From: Pseudomonas sp. ABC1
GTDB taxonomy: Bacteria > Pseudomonadota > Gammaproteobacteria > Pseudomonadales > Pseudomonadaceae
Direction: 5' to 3'
Assembly (NCBI RefSeq): GCF_013395055.1
Contig: NZ_CP058349.1
Span: 3,971,897-4,035,896, forward strand
Length of the DNA: 64,000 nucleotides
Part shown: positions 15,856 to 25,148 of the stretch, piece by piece
How positions within the stretch are numbered: the stretch's first letter is position 1
How the letters are laid out: each line of letters begins with the position of its first letter
Program-made: the position numbers and the translations under genes
Notes under the pieces: model-generated
Told to the model about the DNA's origin: nothing
The model's input: the letters and a program-made list of their open reading frames with translations, nothing else
Database searches by the model: none

Positions 15856-17936
15856 CCCTATTCAATCTTCTGGAGTCTGGTACCGCCGCGAAGGCGCGCA
15901 CGAACATGCTGCGTCTGCCTGGCGACCTTGAGGGCATCATCGATCGCTTGTCGGCTCCCAGCGAGGGGATTGGTCACATTCAGGCAGCAGTTGTCGAAGT
16001 CACCAGGAGAGCCGGAGAAGAAGCTGCTGCGTATTACCAACGAGTCGACTCGACCATCAAGGATTTTATTCGCAAAACCCTCGGTATTCCCGACTCGACG
16101 CAGGTGCACTACAGCAAATTTAACGGCAGAAAAGGGCTATTCGGCTTTTTCTACCTCAGTACTCTGGTATCAGCGCCTGGCCAAGTTCGCCAGGTGATTG
16201 CTGAATACTCACTCAATCCCAGTTATGCGATTCAGGCGCTGCTGGATTTGAAGCTCAAGCTTTCGTACCTATCGGACGTTAACAAAAATTACGAGATAGC
16301 TCCAGTTGAGTACAACGCGGATCTGTATATTGGGCTTGTGCTTAGCCGTACTGCCAGAAATGGCACTAGCGTGTTTGAGGCCCTGGAGTACGATCTGTAC
16401 TTCTCCAAAGAGCAAGAGCTCGTCGTTACCTTAAAACGAGCTGTTATGGAGTGCACTCCATCCCAGAACACCGTGAGTAGACCATTCACTGATTCTGGCA
16501 TGCTGATGTTCGATTGGGCTGGTAAGCGCTTTCAGCGCTCTCGGTCACTCAGTGCAACCACCAACAGTGATCGCAACTACATGGCGTTTGCCACAGGCAA
16601 CCCCAACGCGAAAGCGCTCGACCAGTATCACAACAGCATTAACTACCATCAGACTGACTGCCTGAACCGTCTGGAGCGGTTGCTGGAGCATGCTGACGTT
16701 GAGTTCAGTCCTGTTGTTTATGAGGCCACGCACCAAGTCAAAGCCTTCTTGGAAGGGCTTCCGACCATGTCTAATCCGCTCTGGTTACTCGATACGGCCA
16801 AGAGCCCTTCGGATAACCAGGCCTGGCTCAGCGCGATCGCTACGCTGGCTAGCAAGTTTGGTGCGTCCAGGGTGGTGGCCGCTGACAGCCTACCGGCACC
16901 CACTGCGCTTGAGGTGGGCTCTACGAACTACCTCGTTGTCAATGAGAAGGTCAAGACTCCAGGTGGGAGCAAAAATGGCTCTAGCATCCTCAAAACCAAT
17001 GCCGAAGGCGATAAGTCGTACAACAGCTTCTGGCAGGCTCTCAACGCTCAACAGCGCAACCCGGATGCAGAATTTGATTACTACACATCAGTAAAGCTGC
17101 ATCGCTTCACCGCGGCGGTCGACTTGATCTGTCAGGGCTTTGATGTAGTCCCTAAAAAGCGCTTATCGGAAGCGGCTATCGAAAAGAGCCTGCAGGAACT
17201 GGCTCTGAAAGAGTCCATTTTCAGAGACAAGGCTCTGACAATCAGCGGTGCGAAATTGCCGATGCATTCGCTACAACTGGTTAGCTGCAGAAGGGACTGG
17301 AATGAGAATGTCTACATTCAGGTTCTCGATATAGCTGTCGGTGGCGAGACGATCAAAATCGAAAGCTCTCGTCGATTTGACGAGAGCTCTAAAGGCGAGT
17401 TCAACCACGAATTCAAGCAGCTCGGTACAGTTTTTGGGAAGGACGGCACGAAAGCGTTCGATGCCCTCTGGAACAGCGCATTTCTGATCCGCGACAAGCG
17501 CTCTAACACCTGGCTGAACGCCTACAACACCCTTCGGGTTCCCGCCATCATCGGGAATACCCTTTTCGACAACCAGGAACGTCAAGATAGCGGTATTTCC
17601 CCTTCGCGCGAGGTTGCTGTCGAAAAGGCTTCACTTCCGTACTATCTGACGCCGACCAAGCAGAAACAGCGCCATAGCATCTTTATCCAAGACAATGGTG
17701 TAGACGGTGCGTGGTACTTTGTTTCGTCTAACAAAGCGGCCAATAACACTATTGCGAAGCAAAGCCTTGCTTATAACGTCGTTGTTACCGGTGAGAATGG
17801 TGTCCGGATTCCAGTGCTGACCCATCCGCTCGGCGAACTGTTCTTTTCCACCTTTACCTACGACATCGTGAAGCTCCGAGAGTCGGCCAAGAGCTCAATT
17901 CTTCAGAAGATTGTGGAACTCTATCTGCATAACTAG
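15852..17936 (+). CDS. Unknown 694-residue partner protein, possibly DdmE-like Argonaute
   Basis: No family can be read with confidence. The protein is coupled to the helicase-nuclease by an ATGA overlap and is 694 residues long, close to the inactive prokaryotic Argonaute DdmE. Residues around 310-360 (LWLLDTAKSPSDNQAWLSAI, then SRVVAADSL) have the strand-helix-strand pattern of a MID domain. The end (WYFVSSNKAANNTIAKQ, then YNVVV and a helical tail) loosely follows the close of a PIWI domain. No DEDX catalytic tetrad was found, as expected if it only binds guide and target. No signal peptide or membrane segment is seen. If DdmE-like, it would load short DNA guides and recruit the helicase-nuclease to plasmids. 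Confidence 0.5.
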   Translation: MTLFNLLESGTAAKARTNMLRLPGDLEGIIDRLSAPSEGIGHIQAAVVEVTRRAGEEAAAYYQRVDSTIKDFIRKTLGIPDSTQVHYSKFNGRKGLFGFFYLSTLVSAPGQVRQVIAEYSLNPSYAIQALLDLKLKLSYLSDVNKNYEIAPVEYNADLYIGLVLSRTARNGTSVFEALEYDLYFSKEQELVVTLKRAVMECTPSQNTVSRPFTDSGMLMFDWAGKRFQRSRSLSATTNSDRNYMAFATGNPNAKALDQYHNSINYHQTDCLNRLERLLEHADVEFSPVVYEATHQVKAFLEGLPTMSNPLWLLDTAKSPSDNQAWLSAIATLASKFGASRVVAADSLPAPTALEVGSTNYLVVNEKVKTPGGSKNGSSILKTNAEGDKSYNSFWQALNAQQRNPDAEFDYYTSVKLHRFTAAVDLICQGFDVVPKKRLSEAAIEKSLQELALKESIFRDKALTISGAKLPMHSLQLVSCRRDWNENVYIQVLDIAVGGETIKIESSRRFDESSKGEFNHEFKQLGTVFGKDGTKAFDALWNSAFLIRDKRSNTWLNAYNTLRVPAIIGNTLFDNQERQDSGISPSREVAVEKASLPYYLTPTKQKQRHSIFIQDNGVDGAWYFVSSNKAANNTIAKQSLAYNVVVTGENGVRIPVLTHPLGELFFSTFTYDIVKLRESAKSSILQKIVELYLHN

Positions 17937-18375
17937 CAGTCGCGATTCACTTCACCATCAAACGGGCTAGCTGCGTTACTGCTTTGAGGCGACCTCCTTC
18001 CATGAACTCTACGCGGCAGCCTGGTGAACATCAGTAAGGTGCATGAGGTTGTTGCCGTCTCCTATAGGTGTACACGGGCTTTGCGCAGAGCAACGCCCAG
18101 CCTCTGGTTGCTGGTTCCTTAGGCATGAATGCACCAATAAGCCGACCATGCTGGCAAAAAGCTGTGAGTCTGGCTTTACCCGTCCTCAGCCAATGGATAA
18201 GGTGACGGGCATCACAGCATGGCAGGCCGCGGTATCCCAGGGATGGCCCTCCAATCTGTACTGCCCGCTCGGTCAGTACGCTATAAAGTCGTCCCCGTTC
18301 GGCTCAAAGCCTTTTTGCCATTACCGTTTAAGTATCGGCGAGCCCACTGCATAGGGCTCGCATGAGGAGTTATGC
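17937..18375. other. Intergenic region upstream of hsdM, with leader hairpin
   Basis: This 439-base stretch separates the two defence operons and probably carries the hsdM promoter. An open frame at 18043-18354 has no recognisable features. The one clear structure is the perfect hairpin GCGAGCCC/GGGCTCGC at 18338-18361 with an 8-base loop, directly ahead of the hsdM ribosome site (GAGGAG, 18364-18369). Confidence 0.5.
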
Positions 18376-20325
18376 ATGACAGATCTGGCCCTGTTACCTC
18401 AGGCCCTGCTTGCCGCCGTGCCTGCCGACGGCAGCATCGGCAACCAGTCGCTGTTCGAGCAATTGCGTGGGCAGTTTTCCGAGGTGTCCGAGGAGCAGTT
18501 CTGGGCGGCGCGCGATGCCCTGATCAAGCAAGGCGTGCTGGTTAAAGGTCGTGGTCGCGGCGGTTCGGTGCTCCGCGCGCAAGCTGCAGGTGGCAGCCTG
18601 GCCGAGCAGACACTGAGAAAATCGCGCGCGAGCTTCGAGCCTACAGCCGCCGCAGAGGCGTCAGCTAAATATGTGGTTGAAGCCGCAGCCTCGGTGAAAA
18701 AGGTTAGGGCGGTCAAGGTGCAGCAGGCCACCAGCATTGAGGCTATGGAGAAGACCCTGTGGGCCACCGCCGACAAGCTGCGCGCCAATATGGACGCCGC
18801 CGAATACAAGCACATCGTACTTGGGTTGATCTTTCTCAAGTACATTTCCGACAGTTTTGCCGGCCGCCGCGCCGAGCTGGAACGCAAGCTGACTGACGAG
18901 AGCGACGACTACTACCTGGGCGATGACGACCCGGAGGCGCTCAATGCCGAACTGGAAGACCGCGATTACTACCGTGAGGTCAACGTGTTCTGGGTGCCGG
19001 AAGTGGCGCGCTGGGAGTCGATCCGCGCCGCCGCCAAGCAGGTGGATATCGGCAAGCGCATCGACGAAGCCCTGGCTGCCATCGAGGCGGAAAACCCCAA
19101 GCTGAAGAACATCCTCGACAAACGCTATGCTCGTGCTCAGTTACCAGACGGCAAGCTAGGTGAGCTGGTGGACCTGATCTCCACCATCGGCTTCGGTGAC
19201 GACGCTGGCAAGGCGCGCGATTTGCTCGGCCAGGTCTACGAATACTTCCTCGGTCAGTTCGCCAGCGCCGAGGGCAAAAAGGGCGGGCAGTTCTATACCC
19301 CGGCCAGCATTGTGAAAACCCTGGTGGCGGTGCTCAATCCGCACCACGGCAAGGTGTACGACCCCTGCTGCGGCTCGGGTGGCATGTTCGTGCAATCGGA
19401 AAAGTTCATCGAAGCCCACGGCGGAAAACTGGGCGATGTATCCATCTACGGCCAGGAGTCCAACCCCACCACCTGGCGCCTGGCAGCGATGAACCTGGCC
19501 ATTCGCGGCATCGACTTCAACCTCGGCAAAGAGCCGGCGGATACCTTTATCCGCAACCAGCATAGCGATCTGCGCGCCGACTTCGTGCTGGCCAACCCGC
19601 CGTTCAATATCAGCGACTGGTGGCACGGCAGCCTGGAAGGCGACCCGCGCTGGGTCTACGGTACTCCGCCGCAGGGCAACGCCAACTACGCATGGCTGCA
19701 ACATATGCTCTGCCACCTCAAGCCCAGCGGCCGCGCCGGCATCGTGCTGGCCAATGGCTCCATGAGCTCCAGCCAGAACAGCGAAGGCGAGATTCGCCGC
19801 GCGATGGTCGAGGCCGACGTGGTCGAAGTGATGGTCGCGCTGCCCGGTCAGCTGTTCTTCAATACAACGATTCCTGCCTGTCTGTGGTTCCTTGCCAAGG
19901 ACAAGCGTCATGCCCTCAGTACTGGCGGGATCGACCGTAGCGGGCAGGTGCTGTTTATCGACGCGCGCAAGCTCGGCACCAACGTTAGCCGGGTGCAGAT
20001 TGAACTGACCGATGCCGATATCGAACGCATTGCCAGCACCGTGGCGGCCTGGCGCGGTGAGGCTCTGGATGAGGAAGGGCAGGTTGGCGAGTACTCCGAT
20101 ATCCCAGGCTTCTGCCGCAGCGTCACTCTCAATGAGGTTGCCGAACATAGCCACGTTCTGACGCCGGGCCGCTATGTCGGTGCCGAGGAAGTGGAAGATG
20201 ACGACGAAGCCTTTGCCGAGAAGATGCAGCGGCTGACCAAGCAGCTGGGCGAGCAGATGCACAAGGGCGCGGAACTCGATCAGTTGATCCGGCAGAAGCT
20301 AGGGGGGCTGGGGTATGAGTTCTGA
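18376..20325 (+). CDS. hsdM: Type I restriction-modification methyltransferase HsdM
   Basis: A 649-residue N6-adenine methyltransferase subunit. SAM-binding motif I is DPCCGSGG starting at D329, and the catalytic motif IV is NPPF starting at N407. The usual HsdM helical N-terminal domain begins near residue 120 (MEKTLWATADKLRANMDAAE). In front of it is an extra segment of about 115 residues, of which 1-75 look like a winged helix (SLFEQLRGQFSEVSEEQFW, then GVLVKGRGRGGSVLR). The rest is an Ala-rich linker. HsdM methylates the host's target site together with HsdS. The hsdS start lies 11 bases inside its end. Confidence 0.95.
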   Translation: MTDLALLPQALLAAVPADGSIGNQSLFEQLRGQFSEVSEEQFWAARDALIKQGVLVKGRGRGGSVLRAQAAGGSLAEQTLRKSRASFEPTAAAEASAKYVVEAAASVKKVRAVKVQQATSIEAMEKTLWATADKLRANMDAAEYKHIVLGLIFLKYISDSFAGRRAELERKLTDESDDYYLGDDDPEALNAELEDRDYYREVNVFWVPEVARWESIRAAAKQVDIGKRIDEALAAIEAENPKLKNILDKRYARAQLPDGKLGELVDLISTIGFGDDAGKARDLLGQVYEYFLGQFASAEGKKGGQFYTPASIVKTLVAVLNPHHGKVYDPCCGSGGMFVQSEKFIEAHGGKLGDVSIYGQESNPTTWRLAAMNLAIRGIDFNLGKEPADTFIRNQHSDLRADFVLANPPFNISDWWHGSLEGDPRWVYGTPPQGNANYAWLQHMLCHLKPSGRAGIVLANGSMSSSQNSEGEIRRAMVEADVVEVMVALPGQLFFNTTIPACLWFLAKDKRHALSTGGIDRSGQVLFIDARKLGTNVSRVQIELTDADIERIASTVAAWRGEALDEEGQVGEYSDIPGFCRSVTLNEVAEHSHVLTPGRYVGAEEVEDDDEAFAEKMQRLTKQLGEQMHKGAELDQLIRQKLGGLGYEF

Positions 20326-21628
20326 TTGGAGGTGTATTTCGCTTAAGGATGCCGTGGAGTTCATTGTTGATAATCGTGGTAGAACTGCCCCGATAGTAGA
20401 GAAGGGAATAGCTCTAATCGCCACTAATTGCGTCAATAACAAATATCTTTACCCTCAAAAGCTGAATCTCCGCTATGTTGGTCAACAGATTTACGATACA
20501 TGGTTTCGTGCACATCCGAAGCCAGGAGACATAATTCTGACAAATAAGGGTAGTCAGAATGGAGCTGTTTGCCTTGTCCCTAATCCTGTAGATTTTTGCA
20601 TCGCGCAGGATATGGTCGCACTAAGGGCTGACGCTAAGAAACTGTACCCGTTGTACTTGTTTGCAGCACTTCGCTCGGATCTTGTTCAGCAGAGAATTAG
20701 GGCGTTGAATGTAGATGCCGTCATTCCTCATCTTAAGAAAACGGATTTTGACAAACTGTTAATCCCGCTTCCAGGTTCTGAAATACAGCGCTGGGTTGGA
20801 GACTGTTACTTCCAGTTGAGTAGCCGTATTGAATTACTTCGAGAGACTAACGCCACCCTGGAAGCAATCGCTCAGGCGCTGTTCAAGTCCTGGTTCGTCG
20901 ATTTCGACCCCGTGCGCGCCAAGGCTGAAGGCCGCCAGCCGGAAGGTATGGACGCCACCAGCACCGCCCTGTTCCCCGATAGCTTCGAAGAGTCCGAGCT
21001 GGGCTTGGTGCCGAAGGGGTGGGCCTGTGGTGCATTATCCGACCTAGCCAATCTGAACCCTGAGTCTTGGACAGCCAAGACTCGACCCGAGACAGTGGCA
21101 TATGTGGATCTGGCTAATGCTAAAGAAAACGTGATTGCAGAGATCGCGGACTATCGCTTTGATGATGCTCCAAGTCGAGCGCGTCGCGTTCTGCGTGACG
21201 GTGACACAATTATTGGCACTGTGCGTCCCGGGAATAGGTCGTTCGCTTTTATTGCCAACGCAGCAAAGAATTTTACGGGTAGTACCGGGTTCGCAGTTTT
21301 ACGACCGAAAAGCAGTGAGAGCATGGAGTTTGTCTACTTGGCGGCAACTTCGGACGCCAATATTGAATACTTAACTCATATTGCAGATGGTGGTGCCTAC
21401 CCAGCTATACGGCCAGAGGTAGTGGCTGGTCTGGCTACGACGATTCCACCTACTCAGATCCTGCTTGCATTCCATCAGATCGCTAAACCGCTGTTTGCAA
21501 GTCTTGCGGGAAATCATGAACAGGCCCAAACCCTCACCCAACTCCGCGACACCCTTTTGTCCCGCTTGATCTCCGGCCAGCTGCGCCTGCCAGAAGCTGA
21601 GCGTGTCGTTGAGGCGGTGTTGGCATGA
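20315..21628 (+). CDS. hsdS: Type I restriction-modification specificity subunit HsdS
   Basis: A 437-residue specificity subunit with two target recognition domains, about residues 1-170 and 225-400. Each is followed by a conserved helical spacer: ATLEAIAQALFKSWFVDFDP after the first and LTQLRDTLLSRLISGQLRLP after the second. The recognition domains are visibly more AT-rich than the spacers and than hsdM, as expected when these domains are exchanged by recombination. The DNA sequence recognised cannot be predicted. It overlaps hsdM by 11 bases and the next gene by an ATGA overlap. Confidence 0.95.
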   Translation: MSSDWRCISLKDAVEFIVDNRGRTAPIVEKGIALIATNCVNNKYLYPQKLNLRYVGQQIYDTWFRAHPKPGDIILTNKGSQNGAVCLVPNPVDFCIAQDMVALRADAKKLYPLYLFAALRSDLVQQRIRALNVDAVIPHLKKTDFDKLLIPLPGSEIQRWVGDCYFQLSSRIELLRETNATLEAIAQALFKSWFVDFDPVRAKAEGRQPEGMDATSTALFPDSFEESELGLVPKGWACGALSDLANLNPESWTAKTRPETVAYVDLANAKENVIAEIADYRFDDAPSRARRVLRDGDTIIGTVRPGNRSFAFIANAAKNFTGSTGFAVLRPKSSESMEFVYLAATSDANIEYLTHIADGGAYPAIRPEVVAGLATTIPPTQILLAFHQIAKPLFASLAGNHEQAQTLTQLRDTLLSRLISGQLRLPEAERVVEAVLA

Positions 21629-22860
21629 GCTCATCCGCAACCGTAATCGATCTGCTCGATGCCGTGCGTATTCGCACTGCCTCTCTGGCCGAGGCGAAGC
21701 GACGTTATGCCGCTGAGCTCGCGCCGGACTTTAACATGGTAGATCACCTGCGTAATAACGAGGTGGCGCTGTCGCGTTATCTGGGACTGCTGCTGGACGT
21801 AAAGGGTACACATGGCCAGGGCGAGTTGTTCTTGCGTGGCCTGCTCCAGTTGCTTGAGCACCCAGGGTTCGAGCCACAGGATCTGCAACGTGTGGAACTT
21901 GAGAAGCGCACCCACAGCGGACGTTTTCTGGATATCTACCTTGAGTTTCGCGGCGGGGTCATTGGTATCGAGAACAAGCCATGGGCGGCCGATCAAAACA
22001 AGCAGTTAGAGGATTACGCAGGTTTTCTGCAGGCGTCGGCACGCGGTGGGGAATGGCTGCTGGTGTATGCCTGCAACTGGGAGCCCTCCGAGGCCAGTTT
22101 GAGCTTAGGTAAACGTGAGCAGCTTGAAGAAGCCGGTAACTTCTTGCGTCTGGATTTTTTGCAGATTGCTGAATGGTTGGAGGAGTCTGCCTGTTTCGCT
22201 CGCGCACCGAAGGTGAGGCTATTTGTGGAGGCGCTCAGCGCTTATGTGCGCCAGCAGATTAACGGAGAAATTGATGTGAGCGAGGCGGAGCAAATTAAGG
22301 CGGTGATCCTGCAAAAGCCGGAGCACCTGGAGGCTGCGCTGAAGGTGGCGCAGTCGATCGATCAGGTGAAAGCGCAACTGCTGGCTGAGTTCAGGCTCTG
22401 GCTGGGACAGGCCTTGGCGACCGAAGGGCTGAGCCTGGTGTGGGATGACAAGGAGCTTGCCAGCGGGCGGGCTTGCGCGGGTTTTGGCGTGAAACTGAAT
22501 GCCGAGCACCGCTCGCATCTGCGTTTTGAATTTGGGGGCGCCCGGTTGAGCTCGCTGGAGTGGGGTATACGTCTCGACAGCGCTGATATCGAACTCAATA
22601 CCGCCAACGTTGCGGTAATAGTCAGGGCAATGGATAAAGCGTTTGGCACAGGCAATAGCAGCTTACCTTGGTGGCCATGGTACCCCGGCACTGGCAGCGT
22701 CGATCATGTATTGGTTGAGGCTGAGCGCAACTGGTCAGTTTCCGCCGAGCCCTGGCTGCGCATTAGCGACAAGACCGAGCACGGGTTTGTTCGCCGAATT
22801 GTAACGCTGGCACTAGAGGTCAGGGCTGCTCTGGCTGATGTGGATCACGCTATGCGTTGA
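21625..22860 (+). CDS. PD-(D/E)XK nuclease-superfamily protein
   Basis: A 411-residue protein with the nuclease signature D103 (GRFLDIYLEF), then E116-N-K118 in GIENKPW, followed by a conserved DYAGFL helix. This places it in the PD-(D/E)XK superfamily 4 group (PF14281-like). The C-terminal half, about residues 215-411, has no recognised motif. It is translationally coupled to hsdS and lies 78 bases before zorA. It might be an accessory of the type I system, a stand-alone defence nuclease, or a spacer gene trapped between the modules. The family is frequent in defence islands; its target is unknown. Confidence 0.8.
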   Translation: MSSSATVIDLLDAVRIRTASLAEAKRRYAAELAPDFNMVDHLRNNEVALSRYLGLLLDVKGTHGQGELFLRGLLQLLEHPGFEPQDLQRVELEKRTHSGRFLDIYLEFRGGVIGIENKPWAADQNKQLEDYAGFLQASARGGEWLLVYACNWEPSEASLSLGKREQLEEAGNFLRLDFLQIAEWLEESACFARAPKVRLFVEALSAYVRQQINGEIDVSEAEQIKAVILQKPEHLEAALKVAQSIDQVKAQLLAEFRLWLGQALATEGLSLVWDDKELASGRACAGFGVKLNAEHRSHLRFEFGGARLSSLEWGIRLDSADIELNTANVAVIVRAMDKAFGTGNSSLPWWPWYPGTGSVDHVLVEAERNWSVSAEPWLRISDKTEHGFVRRIVTLALEVRAALADVDHAMR

Positions 22861-22938
22861 TCTGGCTGAGCGCTAGAAGTGGGAAGCTGAGTAGAGCCCA
22901 AAGAGGCTCACCGCTATTGATAAGGAAGGCTAGGGCAA

Positions 22939-25134
22939 ATGGATACTTCGACGTTATTGAGTTTGTGGAGCAATGCCGAGCCAGCGCAAAAATTTGCCCC
23001 GACCGTAGTGTTTGGTTTGGTGGGTATATTTTCTCTGCTGTATCTCGTGCACTACTTCTTCCGATCATTCTGGCTTAGCGGCCGACTGAAAAAACTGACG
23101 AAGACAATCGAGGCTGCCGGAGAGATTGCTCCCGCGCAGCGTCGCAAGGAGCTGGAGCAACTGTTCAAAGGGCATGCCTTTGAGCATGTGTGGCGCGAGT
23201 ATTCAGAGACCCTGCACAACCAGTACGAACTGCGCGACGGCGAGCAACGTTTGCTGCGCTCGCGGGCGACGGCAGGCGCGTCGAGCTTCTTTACGGCTCA
23301 GAACATGGTGGAAACACCGCTGGTTACTGAGTTTTACAAACACTTGCCGGGCATTCTGACTGGTATCGGTATCGTCGGTACCTTCTGGGGTTTGATGCTG
23401 GGCTTGCAGCATTTCGACCCGAGCACGCCTGAGCAGGTCAATGCCAGCGTTGATAAGTTGCTCAAGGATGTGCTGTTTGCATTTCTGGGGTCGCTCGTCT
23501 CCATTCTGGCCTCTATTGCTGTCACCTTGACCGAGAAGTGGCGGCTGGGGCGTTGCTATCAGCGCTTGGAAGGCCTGAACGAGACCATCGACGGCCTGTT
23601 CGACAGCGGCGTAGGCGAGGAGTACTTGGCCGAACTGGTGAAGTCGAGCAACGAAAGCTCGATTCAGACCCGCCAGCTCAAGGACAGTCTGGTTACCGAT
23701 CTGCGTGAGATGCTGCAAAACCTGGTGGATACCCAGGTACGTGAGAGCCTCAAGCTGGCCGACACCTTATCTGCCAGCTATCGCGATTCTGGCCAGGTAC
23801 TGGCGGAGCAGATTGGTGGGGCCATCGAAAGCAGCTTGAAGGCACCGTTGGAGCAAATTGCTGGTGCCGTGCAGTCGGCGAGCGGTGATCAGAGTGGCCA
23901 GGTGCAGAACCTGCTGACAGATGTACTCACTGCTTTTATGAGCAAGCTGGAAAGTACTTTCGGTCAGCAATTCAATGGTCTGCACGAAATGCTTGGTCAG
24001 TCGGTTACGGCCATGCAGGCCATGCAGCAGGGCTTCAACAGTTTGGTTGAAGATATGCGTTCTGCTGGCGAATCCTCCTCACAGAACAGCGCCAAGATGA
24101 TCGCTCAACTACTGGCCGACATGCAGGCTGGGCAGAACAGCATGCAAGCGGGCATGAACGAAATGCTGGCCAATCTACAGACTTCTATTGCGCGTATTGG
24201 CAGCGAGGGTGAAGGCGCTGGCGAGCGTATGGCCAAACAGTTAGAGAAGCTGTTTGCCGACAGCGAAGCACGCCAGCAGGCTATGGCGGAAAATCTGCAG
24301 GCTTTTGTCGAGTCGATGCAGCAAAGCATGGGCCAGGGCCAGCAGGAGACGATGGCCAAGATTGCCAGCTCTGTCGAAGTGTTGGGCGAGCAGTTGGGTG
24401 GCTTGTTCACGCAGCTTGAGCAAAATCGCGCGCAGATGGATCAGGCGAGCAAGGTGGCACAAGTTGAGCTGCACCAGGGCACCCGCGAAATGCTCGGTGG
24501 GCTAGAGAAGCAGGTCGAAGACCTACTGAATGCGGTGGCCGAGCAAAACGGGGCGATGCACGACACCGTCAAGCTCTTGAGTGCGCAAACCGAGCAGCAT
24601 CTGCACAGCATGCAGCAGGGGGCCGACAAGATGCGCTTGGCGGCTGAGCGTTTTGATACTGCCGGGCAGAGTGTTACCAAGGCGGGTGAGGCAACAGCTG
24701 GTGTGCTGGGCGCTATGCAAGGCACCAGTGCCGAGTTGGCCGGTGCCTCACGTGAGTTGAACAGCGTGGTTGCGGACTATCGCAATAACCGTGAGGCGGT
24801 TAATCAGACGCTGGCTATGCTACAGGGCTTGGTCGCCAGCACCCAGGGTGAAGCGGCAGGGCGCAGCCAGTACCTGCAGGATCTCAAGCAGCAAGGCGAA
24901 CGGCTGCAGGCTCTGAACCGTGAGGTAAACGATTACCTGGAGCAGATTAGTGCGGTGCTTGGCAAAGGCTTTGGCGAATTTACCGAGGGGGTCGATCGCA
25001 GCTTGCGGCAAACCTTGGGCGCTTTGGATGCTGAGTTGCACAAAGCCATGACCAGTTTGGCCGGTGGTGTTGAGGGCGTTAGAGAGAGCCTGGATGACTT
25101 CAGCGACATCATGGAACGTGTGCAGCGCAAGTGA
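22939..25134 (+). CDS. zorA: Zorya type I motor protein ZorA
   Basis: A 731-residue MotA/TolQ/ExbB-like inner-membrane protein. Hydrophobic segments lie at about residues 20-42, 135-157 and 177-198, with a cytoplasmic domain between the first two. The remaining 500 residues form a long Gln-rich helical tail. In Zorya systems five ZorA surround two ZorB as a proton-driven motor, and the tail projects into the cytoplasm and signals to the effectors. Length and layout match type I ZorA. The start has AAGGAA upstream, 78 bases after the previous gene. Confidence 0.93.
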   Translation: MDTSTLLSLWSNAEPAQKFAPTVVFGLVGIFSLLYLVHYFFRSFWLSGRLKKLTKTIEAAGEIAPAQRRKELEQLFKGHAFEHVWREYSETLHNQYELRDGEQRLLRSRATAGASSFFTAQNMVETPLVTEFYKHLPGILTGIGIVGTFWGLMLGLQHFDPSTPEQVNASVDKLLKDVLFAFLGSLVSILASIAVTLTEKWRLGRCYQRLEGLNETIDGLFDSGVGEEYLAELVKSSNESSIQTRQLKDSLVTDLREMLQNLVDTQVRESLKLADTLSASYRDSGQVLAEQIGGAIESSLKAPLEQIAGAVQSASGDQSGQVQNLLTDVLTAFMSKLESTFGQQFNGLHEMLGQSVTAMQAMQQGFNSLVEDMRSAGESSSQNSAKMIAQLLADMQAGQNSMQAGMNEMLANLQTSIARIGSEGEGAGERMAKQLEKLFADSEARQQAMAENLQAFVESMQQSMGQGQQETMAKIASSVEVLGEQLGGLFTQLEQNRAQMDQASKVAQVELHQGTREMLGGLEKQVEDLLNAVAEQNGAMHDTVKLLSAQTEQHLHSMQQGADKMRLAAERFDTAGQSVTKAGEATAGVLGAMQGTSAELAGASRELNSVVADYRNNREAVNQTLAMLQGLVASTQGEAAGRSQYLQDLKQQGERLQALNREVNDYLEQISAVLGKGFGEFTEGVDRSLRQTLGALDAELHKAMTSLAGGVEGVRESLDDFSDIMERVQRK

Positions 25135-25148
25135 CCGGGAGCTAGTCA

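Noticed and set aside
18043..18354. 103-codon open frame before hsdM
   Set aside because: Low-complexity residue mix without hydrophobic periodicity, no ribosome site, and it overlaps the leader hairpin.
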